Notes under the pieces: generated by a model
The model's database searches: none
What the model saw: the letters and a program-made list of their open reading frames with translations, nothing else
Told to the model about the DNA's origin: nothing
Source: an uncultured Muribaculaceae bacterium
GTDB taxonomy: Bacteria > Bacteroidota > Bacteroidia > Bacteroidales > Muribaculaceae
Length of the DNA: 64,000 nucleotides
Assembly: GCA_910579105.1 (NCBI GenBank)
Contig: CAJTRT010000002.1
Span: 1 to 64,000 of the forward strand
Direction: 5' to 3'
Shown: positions 42,642 to 51,623 of the stretch, piece by piece
Numbering within the stretch: position 1 is the stretch's first letter
Layout: every line of letters starts with the position of its first letter
Program-made: the position numbers and the translations under genes

Positions 42642-43709
42642 TCATCCGCGGCGCCTGTCGAGGGCGATCAGGACGAACACCACCAGGCCCCCGAGCACCC
42701 AGAAGAGGGTCTGCGCGCCGATCAGGAGGTTGCCGAAAGCTGCGGCCTCGGTCAGAAAAGCCTCGCAGGCGGGGCCGGCGGCGAGCGCCGCCGCGGGAGC
42801 GAACACACTCAGGCCGAAAATCATCGTGGCCTGGTAGGGACCTATGCCGCCATTCGAGGGAACGCCCATTGAAATGCTCGTCAGCACGAAGCACACAAGG
42901 GGGGCGATAGCGCCGTAGCGCGCCAGGATGGCGTCGGTCATCGGGAAAGCGTGGAAGGCGACATAAAGTTGCAGGTAGTAGCATCCCCACACTCCGGCGG
43001 TGAACAGGAGCCACCGCCCCTTGTGCTCCATCTTGGCGATGGCCGCGAATCCCTCCCAGAGGCCCCGGAAGAAACCCTTTATCTTAGTCACAACCTTCCC
43101 TCTGCCGTATCTCATGAAAAGCCACGCCGCGATAATAAAGGCAGCCACGGCGACCCAGGTCCATGGCGACGACGCGACAGCCGATATGGCGCGGTAGGCG
43201 TCGGGGTACTCGCTGACGAAAGCCGTCAACGGGCCGGAAGCGAGGATGAACGTCAGCAGCGTCACAAGGGCCACGGTGCAGGTGTCGGCCAGGCGGTCGG
43301 CGACCATCGAGCCGAACACCGCCGGGAACGGAGTGCCCTGCCGCCCGGCAATGTAGCCGGTGCGCCACACCTCCCCCAGGCGGGGAAACACGAGGTTGAC
43401 GGCGTAGGTGCCGAACATACTGTATACAAGCGCCCTCAGCGGGGGACGGCACCCGATCACCCTGAGCTGCAGCCGCCAGCGCAGGGCGCGGAGGAACATC
43501 GGCAGCAGCCCTATGGCGAGATTAAGGGCTATCCATTCAAAACGGCAGTCGCGGCGGATAATCTCCATCATCGCCCCGAAATCGATGTCGCGGAACATGA
43601 CGACGCACAGCCCGACGCTCACCACCGCCGGGACGGCGATTTTAAGTATTCTCGAGATCCACACGCGGTTCCGCGGGCGCGGCCCGGTGGCTGGTTTTGC
43701 TGGTTCCAT
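42642..43709 (-). CDS. Flippase-like / LPG-synthase transmembrane family protein
   Basis: This 355-residue integral membrane protein has about eight helices and the PF03706-type pattern (LRALRWRLQLRVIG, YAVNLVFPRLGEVWRTGYIA, VADRLADT, PSNGGIGPYQATMI). It resembles the membrane part of lysylphosphatidylglycerol synthase and AglD/YbhN, with no synthase domain. Relatives take part in lipid or lipid-linked glycan handling, but the substrate is unknown. It starts at an ATG only 4 nt from a -7-like box. It is divergent from pldA. Confidence 0.85.
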   Translation of the reverse strand: MEPAKPATGPRPRNRVWISRILKIAVPAVVSVGLCVVMFRDIDFGAMMEIIRRDCRFEWIALNLAIGLLPMFLRALRWRLQLRVIGCRPPLRALVYSMFGTYAVNLVFPRLGEVWRTGYIAGRQGTPFPAVFGSMVADRLADTCTVALVTLLTFILASGPLTAFVSEYPDAYRAISAVASSPWTWVAVAAFIIAAWLFMRYGRGKVVTKIKGFFRGLWEGFAAIAKMEHKGRWLLFTAGVWGCYYLQLYVAFHAFPMTDAILARYGAIAPLVCFVLTSISMGVPSNGGIGPYQATMIFGLSVFAPAAALAAGPACEAFLTEAAAFGNLLIGAQTLFWVLGGLVVFVLIALDRRRG

Positions 43710-43713
43710 ACGG

Positions 43714-43721
43714 CAAAATTA
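43714..43721 (-). promoter_or_regulatory. -7-like box touching the flippase start codon
   Basis: The minus strand reads TAATTTTG then CCGT and ATG. If used, transcription would begin at or after the A of the start codon, giving a leaderless message; alternatively the match is chance in an AT-rich gap. Confidence 0.4.
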
Positions 43722-43785
43722 ATAACTTTTTCCCTAAATAGTGGCAGATATGGGCGGGGGCGAACCGCGTGCGCTCTTTTTTTGT

Positions 43786-43793
43786 TATTTTTG
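43786..43793 (+). promoter_or_regulatory. -7 box for pldA
   Basis: TATTTTTG followed by TGGC fits TAnnTTTG and lies 53 nt before the ATG at 43847. Confidence 0.5.
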
Positions 43794-43846
43794 TGGCAGA
43801 TTTCATCCGTCCCGTTCAGTTACCGAGATTCATCACTCCGTCGAAC

Positions 43847-44707
43847 ATGAGAAAGCTCTTAGGCATACTGCCGCTCCTGGCGGCCCTGCTGCTGGTTCCG
43901 CAGAAAGGGACCGGGCAGATCATATCCGTGGCCGACGAGCACGTCAATGTCGACTCGGTGCGACGCTCCTTCGCCGACCAGCACTATTACTTCGGCCTCT
44001 ACAAGGACAACTACTTCATCTTCGGCTGTCCGATAGGATACCGCCCCACACGCGCCAACTCCGACGTCAAATTCCAGGTGTCGGTGGCGCAGAAGCTGAC
44101 CCGCGCGACCCTCCCGTTCGGCACGTATCTCTACCTATATTACACGCAGAAGGTCTTCTGGAGCGTCCTCGAGAACTCCATGCCGATGACCGACCTGAAC
44201 TTCAACCCGGGCATCGGCCTGGCAAAGCCAATATTCATAAAGGGACGCTTCCTGGGAAAGGTGACGCTCACGCTCGAACACGAGAGCAACGGCCGCGACT
44301 CAATCCAGTCGCGCTCGTGGAACAAGGTCTCTTTCGGCGGCTCGGTGATGGTCGACCCCAACCTGATGGTCTACGGCAAGTTCTGGATCCCGATAGTCGA
44401 CGGGCAGAACAACAAGGACATACTGAAATACTGCGGCCTCTTCCAGCTCGGATGGGACTGGCGCTCGTCAAACCGGCGCCTCGGCGCCTCGATGAACTTC
44501 GTCAAGCGCCAGGGGCATTTCATCCGCGCCTTCTTCAACTGGAACGTCACGGCCGAATTTTCATGGCGCCTGTCGAAGACCGCCAACCAGTTCCTTTTCG
44601 TGCAGTACTACAACGGCTACGGCGAGGGGCTGCTCGACTACAACAAGTGGCACTCGATGCTCCGCGTCGGCATAGTGATCAAGCCGACGCTCTTCTCGGA
44701 GTTCTGA
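43847..44707 (+). CDS. pldA: Outer-membrane phospholipase A1
   Basis: This 286-residue protein has a signal peptide (MRKLLGILPLLAALLLVPQ) and a 12-strand barrel. The OMPLA signature HESNGRDSIQSRSWN gives the catalytic triad H145, S147 and N159, with R150 and S155 at the calcium site, matching E. coli H142, S144 and N156 in order and spacing. OMPLA hydrolyses phospholipids that reach the outer leaflet when the outer membrane is perturbed. The ATG at 43847 is chosen over an in-frame ATG at 43769, which lies upstream of the promoter box. Confidence 0.94.
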   Translation: MRKLLGILPLLAALLLVPQKGTGQIISVADEHVNVDSVRRSFADQHYYFGLYKDNYFIFGCPIGYRPTRANSDVKFQVSVAQKLTRATLPFGTYLYLYYTQKVFWSVLENSMPMTDLNFNPGIGLAKPIFIKGRFLGKVTLTLEHESNGRDSIQSRSWNKVSFGGSVMVDPNLMVYGKFWIPIVDGQNNKDILKYCGLFQLGWDWRSSNRRLGASMNFVKRQGHFIRAFFNWNVTAEFSWRLSKTANQFLFVQYYNGYGEGLLDYNKWHSMLRVGIVIKPTLFSEF

Positions 44708-44760
44708 ACATCAGAGCCGCACCCGCGGAAGCAGCGATCCGCCGGTATGCGCCTCAGGCC

Positions 44761-44867
44761 GTAGGGACGCGGCGTGCCGCGTATAACTCCACCACGTCCG
44801 ACTTGTCAGACATGTCCGACCTGTCCGAATCTCATTCAAGCCATACGCGGCACGCCGCGTCCGTACA
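44761..44867. repeat. GTAGGGACGC palindrome interrupted by TCCGAC repeats
   Basis: The left arm 44761-44783 and right arm 44844-44867 match the common form. The spacer is longer than in other copies and contains a TCCGAC-type array (44794-44827). The two repeat types are therefore nested. Confidence 0.85.
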
Positions 44868-44938
44868 AAATAGCAGTTTTTTTCTGTTCCGAATGGCGCA
44901 TTTTCGGCAAAAAGCTGGGGAATTTTGGAAGTTTTGGC

Positions 44939-44946
44939 TAATTTTG
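44939..44946 (+). promoter_or_regulatory. -7 box for the AraC regulator
   Basis: TAATTTTG followed by CCGA lies 19 nt before the ATG at 44966, in an AT-rich patch. The short leader leaves little room for a ribosome-binding site, as is common in this phylum. Confidence 0.55.
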
Positions 44947-44965
44947 CCGAAAATTTCCAATCCAT

Positions 44966-45892
44966 ATGTCGAAAAACAAGTCTCCATACGCCGGACAGAG
45001 CGACGACCCGATACGCCTCGAGCAGCTCGAGCCGCTCCGCGTGCTCGGCCAGGCTTATTCCCACCTAAGCGAGGACTACACCCTGCTGCGCATCACGCGT
45101 CCGCAGCCGATGCTGCGCAACCCCGTGGCGCGCCGCTTCGACGGCATCTCGTGCCTGCTGTGCATAAAGGGCGCCATGAAGGTCGACATCGACTCGCACC
45201 TGTGCGTCATCGAGCCGTCGTCGGTGGTGATGGTGCCCCCCGAGATCGTGTTCACCCCCATCGAATGGCTCGGCGACGAGATGGAGTTCTACCTGCTGTT
45301 CCTGTCGAACCGCTTCATAAGCGACATCAATATTGACCTGAACGCCATCAACTCCGACATCTTCGCCACCCGCGACCTGGTGCTGAGGCTGACCCCGGAG
45401 AAAACCGCCCAGCTCGTGCGTTTCTTCGACCTGCTGCACTACAACGCCGAGACCCCAAGCGGCTACTCGCGCCACATAGCCCGCGCCCTGCTCGCCGCCG
45501 CGGGCTACCAGATGATGGCCTACGCCGAGGAAGCCGCCCAGGCCCGCCGCGAGAACGAGCGCCACAGCCATTCGCGGCGACTTACCTATGTGCGCAACTT
45601 CCTACGGCTTGTGCGCGACAACCACCGCCGCGAGCGCTCCCTGGCCTACTACGCCGACCGAATGTTCATCTCCCCCAAATACCTCTCGCTGGTGATCAAG
45701 CAGGCTACCGGCCGCTCTGCCGCCGAGTGGATCGACCACTACGTCCTGCAAGAGGCCAAGAACCTGCTGCGATTCTCGGGCAAGAACGTACAGCAGATCG
45801 CCTACGAGCTCAACTTCGCCAACCAAAGCTCCTTCGGCAAGTACTTCAAGCACCTCACCGGCATGTCGCCGACGCAGTTCCAGAACTCTTAG
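44966..45892 (+). CDS. AraC family transcriptional regulator
   Basis: This 308-residue DNA-binding protein has an N-terminal cupin-like sensor half (about 20-190, with CLLCIKGAMKVDID and SSVVMVPPEIVF) and a C-terminal pair of helix-turn-helix motifs (about 205-305, RSLAYYADRMFISPKYLSLV and IAYELNFANQSSFGKYFKHL, ending MSPTQFQNS). The ligand is unknown. The next gene, 377 bp downstream on the same strand, is inositol-3-phosphate synthase, which has its own promoter and is a plausible target by proximity only. Confidence 0.93.
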   Translation: MSKNKSPYAGQSDDPIRLEQLEPLRVLGQAYSHLSEDYTLLRITRPQPMLRNPVARRFDGISCLLCIKGAMKVDIDSHLCVIEPSSVVMVPPEIVFTPIEWLGDEMEFYLLFLSNRFISDINIDLNAINSDIFATRDLVLRLTPEKTAQLVRFFDLLHYNAETPSGYSRHIARALLAAAGYQMMAYAEEAAQARRENERHSHSRRLTYVRNFLRLVRDNHRRERSLAYYADRMFISPKYLSLVIKQATGRSAAEWIDHYVLQEAKNLLRFSGKNVQQIAYELNFANQSSFGKYFKHLTGMSPTQFQNS

Positions 45893-45963
45893 AGGGCGCT
45901 CGCTAAAGCTGTGTCGTCCCTACAACCTGGTATTTCGCGACCCTCGTTTTACTATGGATGCCT

Positions 45964-45987
45964 TACGCGGCACGCCGCGTCCCTACA
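45964..45987. repeat. GTAGGGACGC family, right arm with decayed left arm
   Basis: TACGCGGCACGCCGCGTCCC then TACA is intact. A degraded fragment (TCGTCCCTACAA near 45915) may be the other arm. It lies in the 45893-46268 gap, whose remainder from 46030 on is very AT-rich. Confidence 0.75.
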
Positions 45988-46137
45988 AGCTGAAAACCGG
46001 TTTCGGAACCCTGTGCCTTGTTTGCGTTCTTTAACAATATCCACATATATGAGGCTTTAAATTTTTATTACTTAACAAAACCAGTTCATATTTAACTCTC
46101 ATTAAATTTATTATACAAATATTTCATTAACTAATCC

Positions 46138-46168
46138 TTTGCCGTTTGGAAATATGTCAGTACTTTTG
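46138..46168 (+). promoter_or_regulatory. Promoter of inositol-3-phosphate synthase
   Basis: TTTG at 46138-46141, 19 bp, then TACTTTTG at 46161-46168 is a near-ideal Bacteroidetes promoter. About 95 nt of leader precede the ATG. The AT-rich stretch upstream (46040-46135, ATTAAATTTATTATACAAAT-like) could act as an activator site. Confidence 0.75.
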
Positions 46169-46268
46169 AGCCGAGTTTCGCCAAGACCGCGCCGGAGGGT
46201 GCCAGGCGGCCTCGCAAACGCATAAAACCAAGCGCGAAAATAATTTACATCAAACAGACAATATTGTA

Positions 46269-47591
46269 ATGAGCAACGTTAAGAAGGCCGAGGGTAAGCT
46301 CGGCGTGTTAGTCGTTGGCCTCGGTGCTGTTTCCAGCACCTTCATGACCGGTGTGTTAATGGCCCGCAAGGGACTCGCCAAGCCCGTGGGCTCTATGACC
46401 CAGTACGACAAGATCCGCGTCGGAGAAGGCGCCGATAAGAAATACCTCAAATACAACGAGATCGTGCCCATCGCCGACCTCAACGACATCGTATTCGGCG
46501 CGTGGGACGTTTATCCCCAGAACGCTTTCGAGTCGGCAATGTACTGCGAGGTACTCAAAGAAAAAGACATTCTTCCCGTCAAGGACGAGCTCGAGGCTAT
46601 CAAGCCCATGAAGGCCGCCTTCGACCACAACTACGCCAAGCGCCTCGACGGCGACAACATCATGCAGGGCAAGACCCGCTGGGAGATGGTCGAAGCGCTC
46701 CGCGAGGATATCCGCAACTTCAAGAAGGAAAAAGGAGTTGACCGCGTGGTAGTCCTCTGGGCCGCGTCCACCGAGGTCTACGTCCCCGTTGACGAGAAGG
46801 TCCACTACACTCTCGAGGCCCTCGAGGCAGCCATGAAGGCCGACGACAAGGAGCACATCGCCCCCTCGATGTGCTACGCCTACGCCGCCCTCACCGAGGG
46901 ATGCCCCTTCATCATGGGCGCCCCCAACACCACCGTCGACATCCCCGCCATGTGGGAGCTCGCCGAGAAGACCAAGATGCCTATCGCCGGCAAGGACTTC
47001 AAGACCGGCCAGACCCTCGTAAAGTCAGGCTTCGCCCCCATCATCGGCACCCGCTGCCTCGGCCTGAGCGGCTGGTTCTCGACCAACATCCTCGGCAACC
47101 GCGACGGCCTCGTGCTCGACGAGCCCGCCAACTTCCGCACCAAGGAGGTTTCCAAGCTCTCCACCCTCGAAAGCATCCTCGTTCCCGAAGACCAGCCCGA
47201 CCTCTACGGCCACGGCAATGACGAGGACAACCAGTACTACCACAAGGTGCGCATCAACTACTATCCCCCGCGCAACGACAACAAGGAGGGCTGGGACAAC
47301 ATCGATATCTTCGGCTGGATGGGCTACCCCATGCAGATCAAGATCAACTTCCTCTGCCGCGACTCCATCCTGGCAGCCCCCCTCTGCCTCGACCTGGTGC
47401 TCCTGAGCGACCTCGCCGCCCGCTGCGGCCGCTACGGCATCCAGCGCTTCCTGAGCTTCTTCCTCAAGAGCCCGATGCACGACTACACCAAGAACGAGGT
47501 GCCCGTCAACCACCTCTTCCAGCAGTATGTGATGCTGAAAAACGCCATCCGCGAGATGGGCGGCTACAAGGCCGACGAGCTGATCGACTAA
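46269..47591 (+). CDS. Inositol-3-phosphate synthase
   Basis: This 440-residue NAD-dependent enzyme converts glucose 6-phosphate to 1D-myo-inositol 3-phosphate. The Rossmann motif VVGLGAVSS lies at about 15-23. Other family stretches are VVLWAASTEVYVP, MGAPNTTVDIPAM, GKDFKTGQTLVKSG and GWFSTNILGNRDG. In Bacteroides the orthologue feeds synthesis of inositol-containing lipids, including inositol sphingolipids; no further genes of that route follow here. It is a single gene with its own strong promoter and terminator, next to an AraC regulator. Confidence 0.93.
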   Translation: MSNVKKAEGKLGVLVVGLGAVSSTFMTGVLMARKGLAKPVGSMTQYDKIRVGEGADKKYLKYNEIVPIADLNDIVFGAWDVYPQNAFESAMYCEVLKEKDILPVKDELEAIKPMKAAFDHNYAKRLDGDNIMQGKTRWEMVEALREDIRNFKKEKGVDRVVVLWAASTEVYVPVDEKVHYTLEALEAAMKADDKEHIAPSMCYAYAALTEGCPFIMGAPNTTVDIPAMWELAEKTKMPIAGKDFKTGQTLVKSGFAPIIGTRCLGLSGWFSTNILGNRDGLVLDEPANFRTKEVSKLSTLESILVPEDQPDLYGHGNDEDNQYYHKVRINYYPPRNDNKEGWDNIDIFGWMGYPMQIKINFLCRDSILAAPLCLDLVLLSDLAARCGRYGIQRFLSFFLKSPMHDYTKNEVPVNHLFQQYVMLKNAIREMGGYKADELID

Positions 47592-47642
47592 CCCGCGCCA
47601 ACCCAACGGCAACCGGCCCCGCGCCGGCCCGCCAGCCATAAA

Positions 47643-47677
47643 GCCGCGCCCCGGGGTTCCGGGGCGCGGCCCTTTTT
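47643..47677 (+). terminator. Terminator of inositol-3-phosphate synthase
   Basis: GCCGCGCCCCGG, loop GGTT, then CCGGGGCGCGGC is a perfect 12-bp stem followed by CCTTTTT. It starts 51 bp past the stop codon. Confidence 0.85.
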
Positions 47678-47800
47678 ATGCCCTAACCCCGCATTTTTCT
47701 TATATTTCTTATAAAAAAATAATTTTCCCGGCCCAAACCACCGGCGCGGCACCGCCACCCTGCCGCCCTACACCCGCTGCCCTACACCCGCCGCCCCGCC

Positions 47801-47954
47801 AAGCGCCGGAGGCGCGGGTCTGTGCCTAACCCCGTGTGGAGCCCCGCAAGGGGCGGAACGCGGGGGGGTGGCGCCCATCCCAACCCGTGTAGCGACGGAG
47901 GTGCGGGTCCGTGGTAGAAGATTTGCCACCACAGACCCGCGCCTCCGGCGCTCG
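47801..47954. repeat. Composite palindromic element, second copy
   Basis: AGCGCCGGAGGCGCGGGTCT, GCCTAACCCCGTGTGGAGCC and GGGGCGGAACGCGGG match the left part of the element at 40781. The central hairpin is present with several mismatches and the right outer half is absent. The rest of 47592-48168 holds the two terminators and no gene. Confidence 0.8.
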
Positions 47955-48081
47955 CATATCACATAGCCGCCATCGCTCAGCAGTCACCATGGCACAGCAG
48001 CCGCCCCACCGCCCCGGCGCGGCACCCCGCCGAGCCGCCAAGGCACAGTAGCAGCCCTGCCACGCAGCAGCGAGCCGCGAC

Positions 48082-48114
48082 AAAAAAGCCGCGCCCCGGG
48101 TAGGGGACGCGGCT
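48082..48114 (-). terminator. Terminator of rpsA
   Basis: On the minus strand AGCCGCG pairs with CGCGGCT across an inner CCCC/GGGG stem, followed by TTTTTT. It lies 54 bp past the rpsA stop codon. Confidence 0.75.
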
Positions 48115-48168
48115 GGCGTATGCTTGGTTCCGGCACGGGCCGGAAAGCCGGTTCGTTTAGCGGAGGGA

Positions 48169-49956
48169 TTATTCCTCGCTCGCGAGCTTCTCTTTGAGGG
48201 CCTGGAGGGCGCCGAGGTCACCGAGGGTGGTCTTCTCAACAGCGGGGAGAGCCACTGCGGGAGCCTCTTCGCGGCGGGATGCCTGGCGTTTTGCCTTGCG
48301 GGCCTCGTTGCGCTCAGCCTTGTTGGCATCCTCGAAGATGCGGCTGTGGGAGAGGATGATGCGCTTGCTGTCCTTGTTGAACTCGATTACCTTGAAGTCG
48401 AGCTTCTCGTCGACCTTGGCCTGCGAGCCGTCTTCCTTGACAAGGTGCTTGGGGGTGGCGAAGCCTTCCACTCCGTAGGGGAGAGCCACAACGGCGCCCT
48501 TGTCGAGCATCTCGATGATGGTTCCGGGGTGTACGGAGCCTACGGTGAAGATGGTGTCGAACACATCCCAGGGATTCTCCTCGAGCTGCTTGTGGCCCAG
48601 GGAGAGGCGGCGGTTCTCCTTGTCGATCTCGAGCACCATGACCTCGATGTCGGCGCCGAGTTTGGTGAACTCGCTGGGGTGCTTGACTTTCTTGGTCCAG
48701 GAAAGGTCGGAGATGTGGATCAGGCCGTCCACGCCCTCCTCGATCTCGACGAACACGCCGAAGTTGGTGAAGTTGCGAACCTTGGCGGTGTGCTTCGAAC
48801 CAACGGGATAACGAACCTCGATATCCTCCCAGGGATCTTTCTTGAGCTGCTTGAGACCGAGGCTCATCTTGCGGTCCTCGCGGTCGAGGGTGAGGATGAC
48901 GGCTTCGATCTCGTCGCCTACCTTCATGAAGTCCTGCGCGGAACGGAGGTGCTGCGACCATGTCATCTCGCTGACGTGGATCAGGCCCTCAACACCGGGG
49001 GCAACCTCCACGAACGCGCCGTAGTCGGTCATGACAACAACCTTGCCCTTCACCTTGTCGCCGACCTTGAGAGTGTCGGCCAGGGCGTCCCAGGGATGGG
49101 GCATGAGCTGTTTGAGGCCCAGGGCGATGCGCTTCTTCTCGTCGTCGAAGTCGAGGATAACGACGTTGAGCTTCTGGTCGAGCTGAACGACTTCCTCGGG
49201 GTGGCTTACGCGGCCCCAGGAGAGGTCGGTGATGTGGATCAGGCCGTCTACGCCGCCCAGGTCGATGAACACGCCATAGGTGGTGATGTTCTTGACGGTA
49301 CCCTCGAGCACCTGGCCCTTTTCGAGCTTGGCGATGATTTCTTTCTTCTGCTGTTCGAGTTCGGCTTCGATGAGGGCTTTGTGGCTGACAACGACGTTCT
49401 TGAACTCGGGGTTGATTTTAACGACTTTGAACTCCATGGTCTTGCCTACGAAGATGTCGTAGTCGCGGATGGGCTTGACGTCGATCTGCGAGCCGGGGAG
49501 GAAGGCCTCGATGCCGAACACGTCGACGATCATGCCGCCCTTTGTGCGGCACTTGATGAAGCCCTTGATGATTTCGTCGTTTTCCATTGCCTGGTTGACG
49601 CGCTCCCATGAGCGGGAAGCGCGGGCCTTGCGGTGGGAGAGGATGAGCTGGCCCTTCTTGTCTTCCTGGTTTTCGATGAAGACTTCAACCACGTCGCCGA
49701 CCTTGATGTCGGGGTTGTAGCGGAATTCGTTCATCGGGATGATGCCGTCGGACTTGTAGCCGATGTTAACCACAGCCTCGCGCTTGTTGAGGGCGATGAT
49801 GGTACCTTCGATTACTTCCTTGTCTTTGACGGTGTTGAGAGATTCGTCGTAGGTGCGGGTAAGCTCCTCGCGCGATTTCTCGGTCTTGGTGTCGCCGTTT
49901 TCGTAGGCGTCCCAGTCAAAGTCGGCGATTGGAGAGTTTTTAACTTCTTCAGTCAT
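48169..49956 (-). CDS. rpsA: 30S ribosomal protein S1
   Basis: This 595-residue protein has six S1 RNA-binding repeats, at about 45-110, 125-190, 205-275, 290-362, 378-448 and 463-530. The repeats at 205-450 carry the typical GVFVDLGGVDGLIHITDLSW-like pattern (here GVFIDLGGVDGLIHI and GVFVEIEEGVDGLIHISDL). S1 binds mRNA at the 30S platform. The N-terminal 40 residues and the Ala/Glu-rich end (RREEAPAVALPAVEKTT) are lineage-specific. It is a single gene with a canonical promoter about 90 nt upstream. Confidence 0.96.
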   Translation of the reverse strand: MTEEVKNSPIADFDWDAYENGDTKTEKSREELTRTYDESLNTVKDKEVIEGTIIALNKREAVVNIGYKSDGIIPMNEFRYNPDIKVGDVVEVFIENQEDKKGQLILSHRKARASRSWERVNQAMENDEIIKGFIKCRTKGGMIVDVFGIEAFLPGSQIDVKPIRDYDIFVGKTMEFKVVKINPEFKNVVVSHKALIEAELEQQKKEIIAKLEKGQVLEGTVKNITTYGVFIDLGGVDGLIHITDLSWGRVSHPEEVVQLDQKLNVVILDFDDEKKRIALGLKQLMPHPWDALADTLKVGDKVKGKVVVMTDYGAFVEVAPGVEGLIHVSEMTWSQHLRSAQDFMKVGDEIEAVILTLDREDRKMSLGLKQLKKDPWEDIEVRYPVGSKHTAKVRNFTNFGVFVEIEEGVDGLIHISDLSWTKKVKHPSEFTKLGADIEVMVLEIDKENRRLSLGHKQLEENPWDVFDTIFTVGSVHPGTIIEMLDKGAVVALPYGVEGFATPKHLVKEDGSQAKVDEKLDFKVIEFNKDSKRIILSHSRIFEDANKAERNEARKAKRQASRREEAPAVALPAVEKTTLGDLGALQALKEKLASEE

Positions 49957-50044
49957 TTAATTAATGGTTAATAAAATAAGTTTTGAAAATATCTCGGATG
50001 CCCCGGCCCGGCGCACCTTCCGGCACGCCGCGGCCAAAGCGGGG

Positions 50045-50077
50045 CAAAGGTACGGCTTTTTTCTGTAACTTCCAAAC
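50045..50077 (-). promoter_or_regulatory. Promoter of rpsA
   Basis: The minus strand has TTTG (plus 50074-50077), 21 bp, then TACCTTTG (plus 50045-50052). The leader to the rpsA ATG is about 85 nt and AT-rich near the start. Confidence 0.65.
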
Positions 50078-50106
50078 TTTCAGCGCGCCGCGGCGGATTT
50101 TTTGAA

Positions 50107-51450
50107 TCAGACGGCAGGCAGGGTGTGGCCGTTGAGGCGGCGGTAGAGGTTCAGGGCGTAAACATCTGTCATGGCGGAAACGTGGTCGACCACGGCCTGC
50201 AGCTTGCCGTAGAGCGTCGGAGCCGCGACATCGTACTGCCTGGGCACCTGCGACAGCAGCAGCCGCGAATAGTTCAGCGAAGGGTTGCGCACAGCGTGCA
50301 CGAGTTTTTCGAGCAGGAATGTCAGGATACGGTTGCCGGCCAGCTCGATGTCGACCACCTCGGGAGCGCAGTAGAGGCGCTCCCACGACAGGGTGTCGCA
50401 GCGTCCGAACGCCTCGCGTTCCAGCGGAGGCACGCGTTCCAGCAGCGTGCCGTCGAACGTTCCGGAAAGAATGGCCTCCTCGTTGTCGGCGAAAGCCCGG
50501 GCGCAACGGTTAACGAGAGTGCCGATCACCGCCGAACGCAGATAGGCCACCTGCTCGTTGGGATCCTCGACAGGCTCCATGACGCGGAGCGCCCGCCCGC
50601 GGCGTTCCTCGTCGAGGAATCCGAGGAACAGCTCCTTCACCTGCCGCGTGGGTAGTATTTTCAGCTTGTGCGCGTCCTCTATGTCCATCACCTCGTAGCA
50701 GATGTCGTCGGCCGCCTCAACGATGTAGACCAGCGGGTGACGCGCATAGCGCATGGTGCCTTCCGGCGAAGGCATCCGCAGGATTCCAAGCTCGTCGGCC
50801 ACTCGCCGGTAACCCTCCTCCTCGGAGGTGAAGAACCCGAACTTTCCCTTGTCGCCGGCGAGCGACGACGACCACGGGTATTTCACTATGGAGGCCAGCA
50901 TGGAGTAGGTCATCGCGAAGCCACCCTCGCGGCGGCCGTGGAACTGGTGGGTGAGCAGCCTGAACGCGTTGGCGTTCCCCTCGAACGACACCAGGTCGGC
51001 CCACTGACCGGAGGTAAGGCTGTCGCGGAGATCGGCCCCCGCGCCCTCGGAGAAGAACGTGGAGATGGATTTCTCGCCGGAGTGGCCGAACGGCGGGTTG
51101 CCGAGATCGTGGGCGAGGCACGCCGCGGCCACAATCTCGCCTATGGAGTCGAGAGCGGCGCGGTCGGCCTCGTCGGCATGGCGCGGCGCCAGGAGCAGCG
51201 CGATCTCGCGGGCGAGCGAGCGCCCGACCGAGGCCACCTCTATGGAATGGGTCAGGCGGTTGTGCACGAACACGCTCCCAGGCAGGGGGAACACCTGGGT
51301 CTTGTTCTGCAAGCGCCGGAACGGGGAGGAGAACACCAGGCGGTCGAAGTCGCGCTGGAACTCGGAGCGGTTGCCGCGCTTAGGGTCGTGGTAGTGCTCG
51401 AGGCCGAACCGTTTGTCGCTCACCAGGCGGCTCCATCGCATCTGTTCCAT
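50107..51450 (-). CDS. dgt: Deoxyguanosinetriphosphate triphosphohydrolase
   Basis: This 447-residue HD-domain enzyme hydrolyses dGTP, and possibly other dNTPs, to the nucleoside and triphosphate. The metal site is clear: H68 in RLTHSIEV, H114-D115 in CLAHDLGNPPFGHSGE, and a later aspartate in VEAADDICYEVMD. The length and the N-terminal block NRSEFQRDFDRLVFSSPFRR match the family. It is predicted cytosolic and hexameric. It is transcribed in the same direction as rpsA but separated from it by a promoter. Confidence 0.93.
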   Translation of the reverse strand: MEQMRWSRLVSDKRFGLEHYHDPKRGNRSEFQRDFDRLVFSSPFRRLQNKTQVFPLPGSVFVHNRLTHSIEVASVGRSLAREIALLLAPRHADEADRAALDSIGEIVAAACLAHDLGNPPFGHSGEKSISTFFSEGAGADLRDSLTSGQWADLVSFEGNANAFRLLTHQFHGRREGGFAMTYSMLASIVKYPWSSSLAGDKGKFGFFTSEEEGYRRVADELGILRMPSPEGTMRYARHPLVYIVEAADDICYEVMDIEDAHKLKILPTRQVKELFLGFLDEERRGRALRVMEPVEDPNEQVAYLRSAVIGTLVNRCARAFADNEEAILSGTFDGTLLERVPPLEREAFGRCDTLSWERLYCAPEVVDIELAGNRILTFLLEKLVHAVRNPSLNYSRLLLSQVPRQYDVAAPTLYGKLQAVVDHVSAMTDVYALNLYRRLNGHTLPAV

Positions 51451-51536
51451 AATCGGGTTATCTGGTTGGGGGATAAGGGGGATAAAAGAAAGGAAGGCCG
51501 CTCGCCGCGGCTCGCTCCACCGGACATTCTACGGAC

Positions 51537-51604
51537 GTAAGGACGCGGCGTGCCGCGTATGACTGGCTACCGCCTCCATTTACGCGGCACGCCGCGTCCC
51601 TACA
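51537..51604. repeat. GTAGGGACGC dispersed palindrome, full copy
   Basis: The left arm 51537-51559 (one change, GTAAGGACGC) and right arm 51581-51604 flank a 21-bp spacer. The copy lies between hflX and dgt. Confidence 0.88.
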
Positions 51605-51623
51605 CCATAAAGCAATTTCGCTA

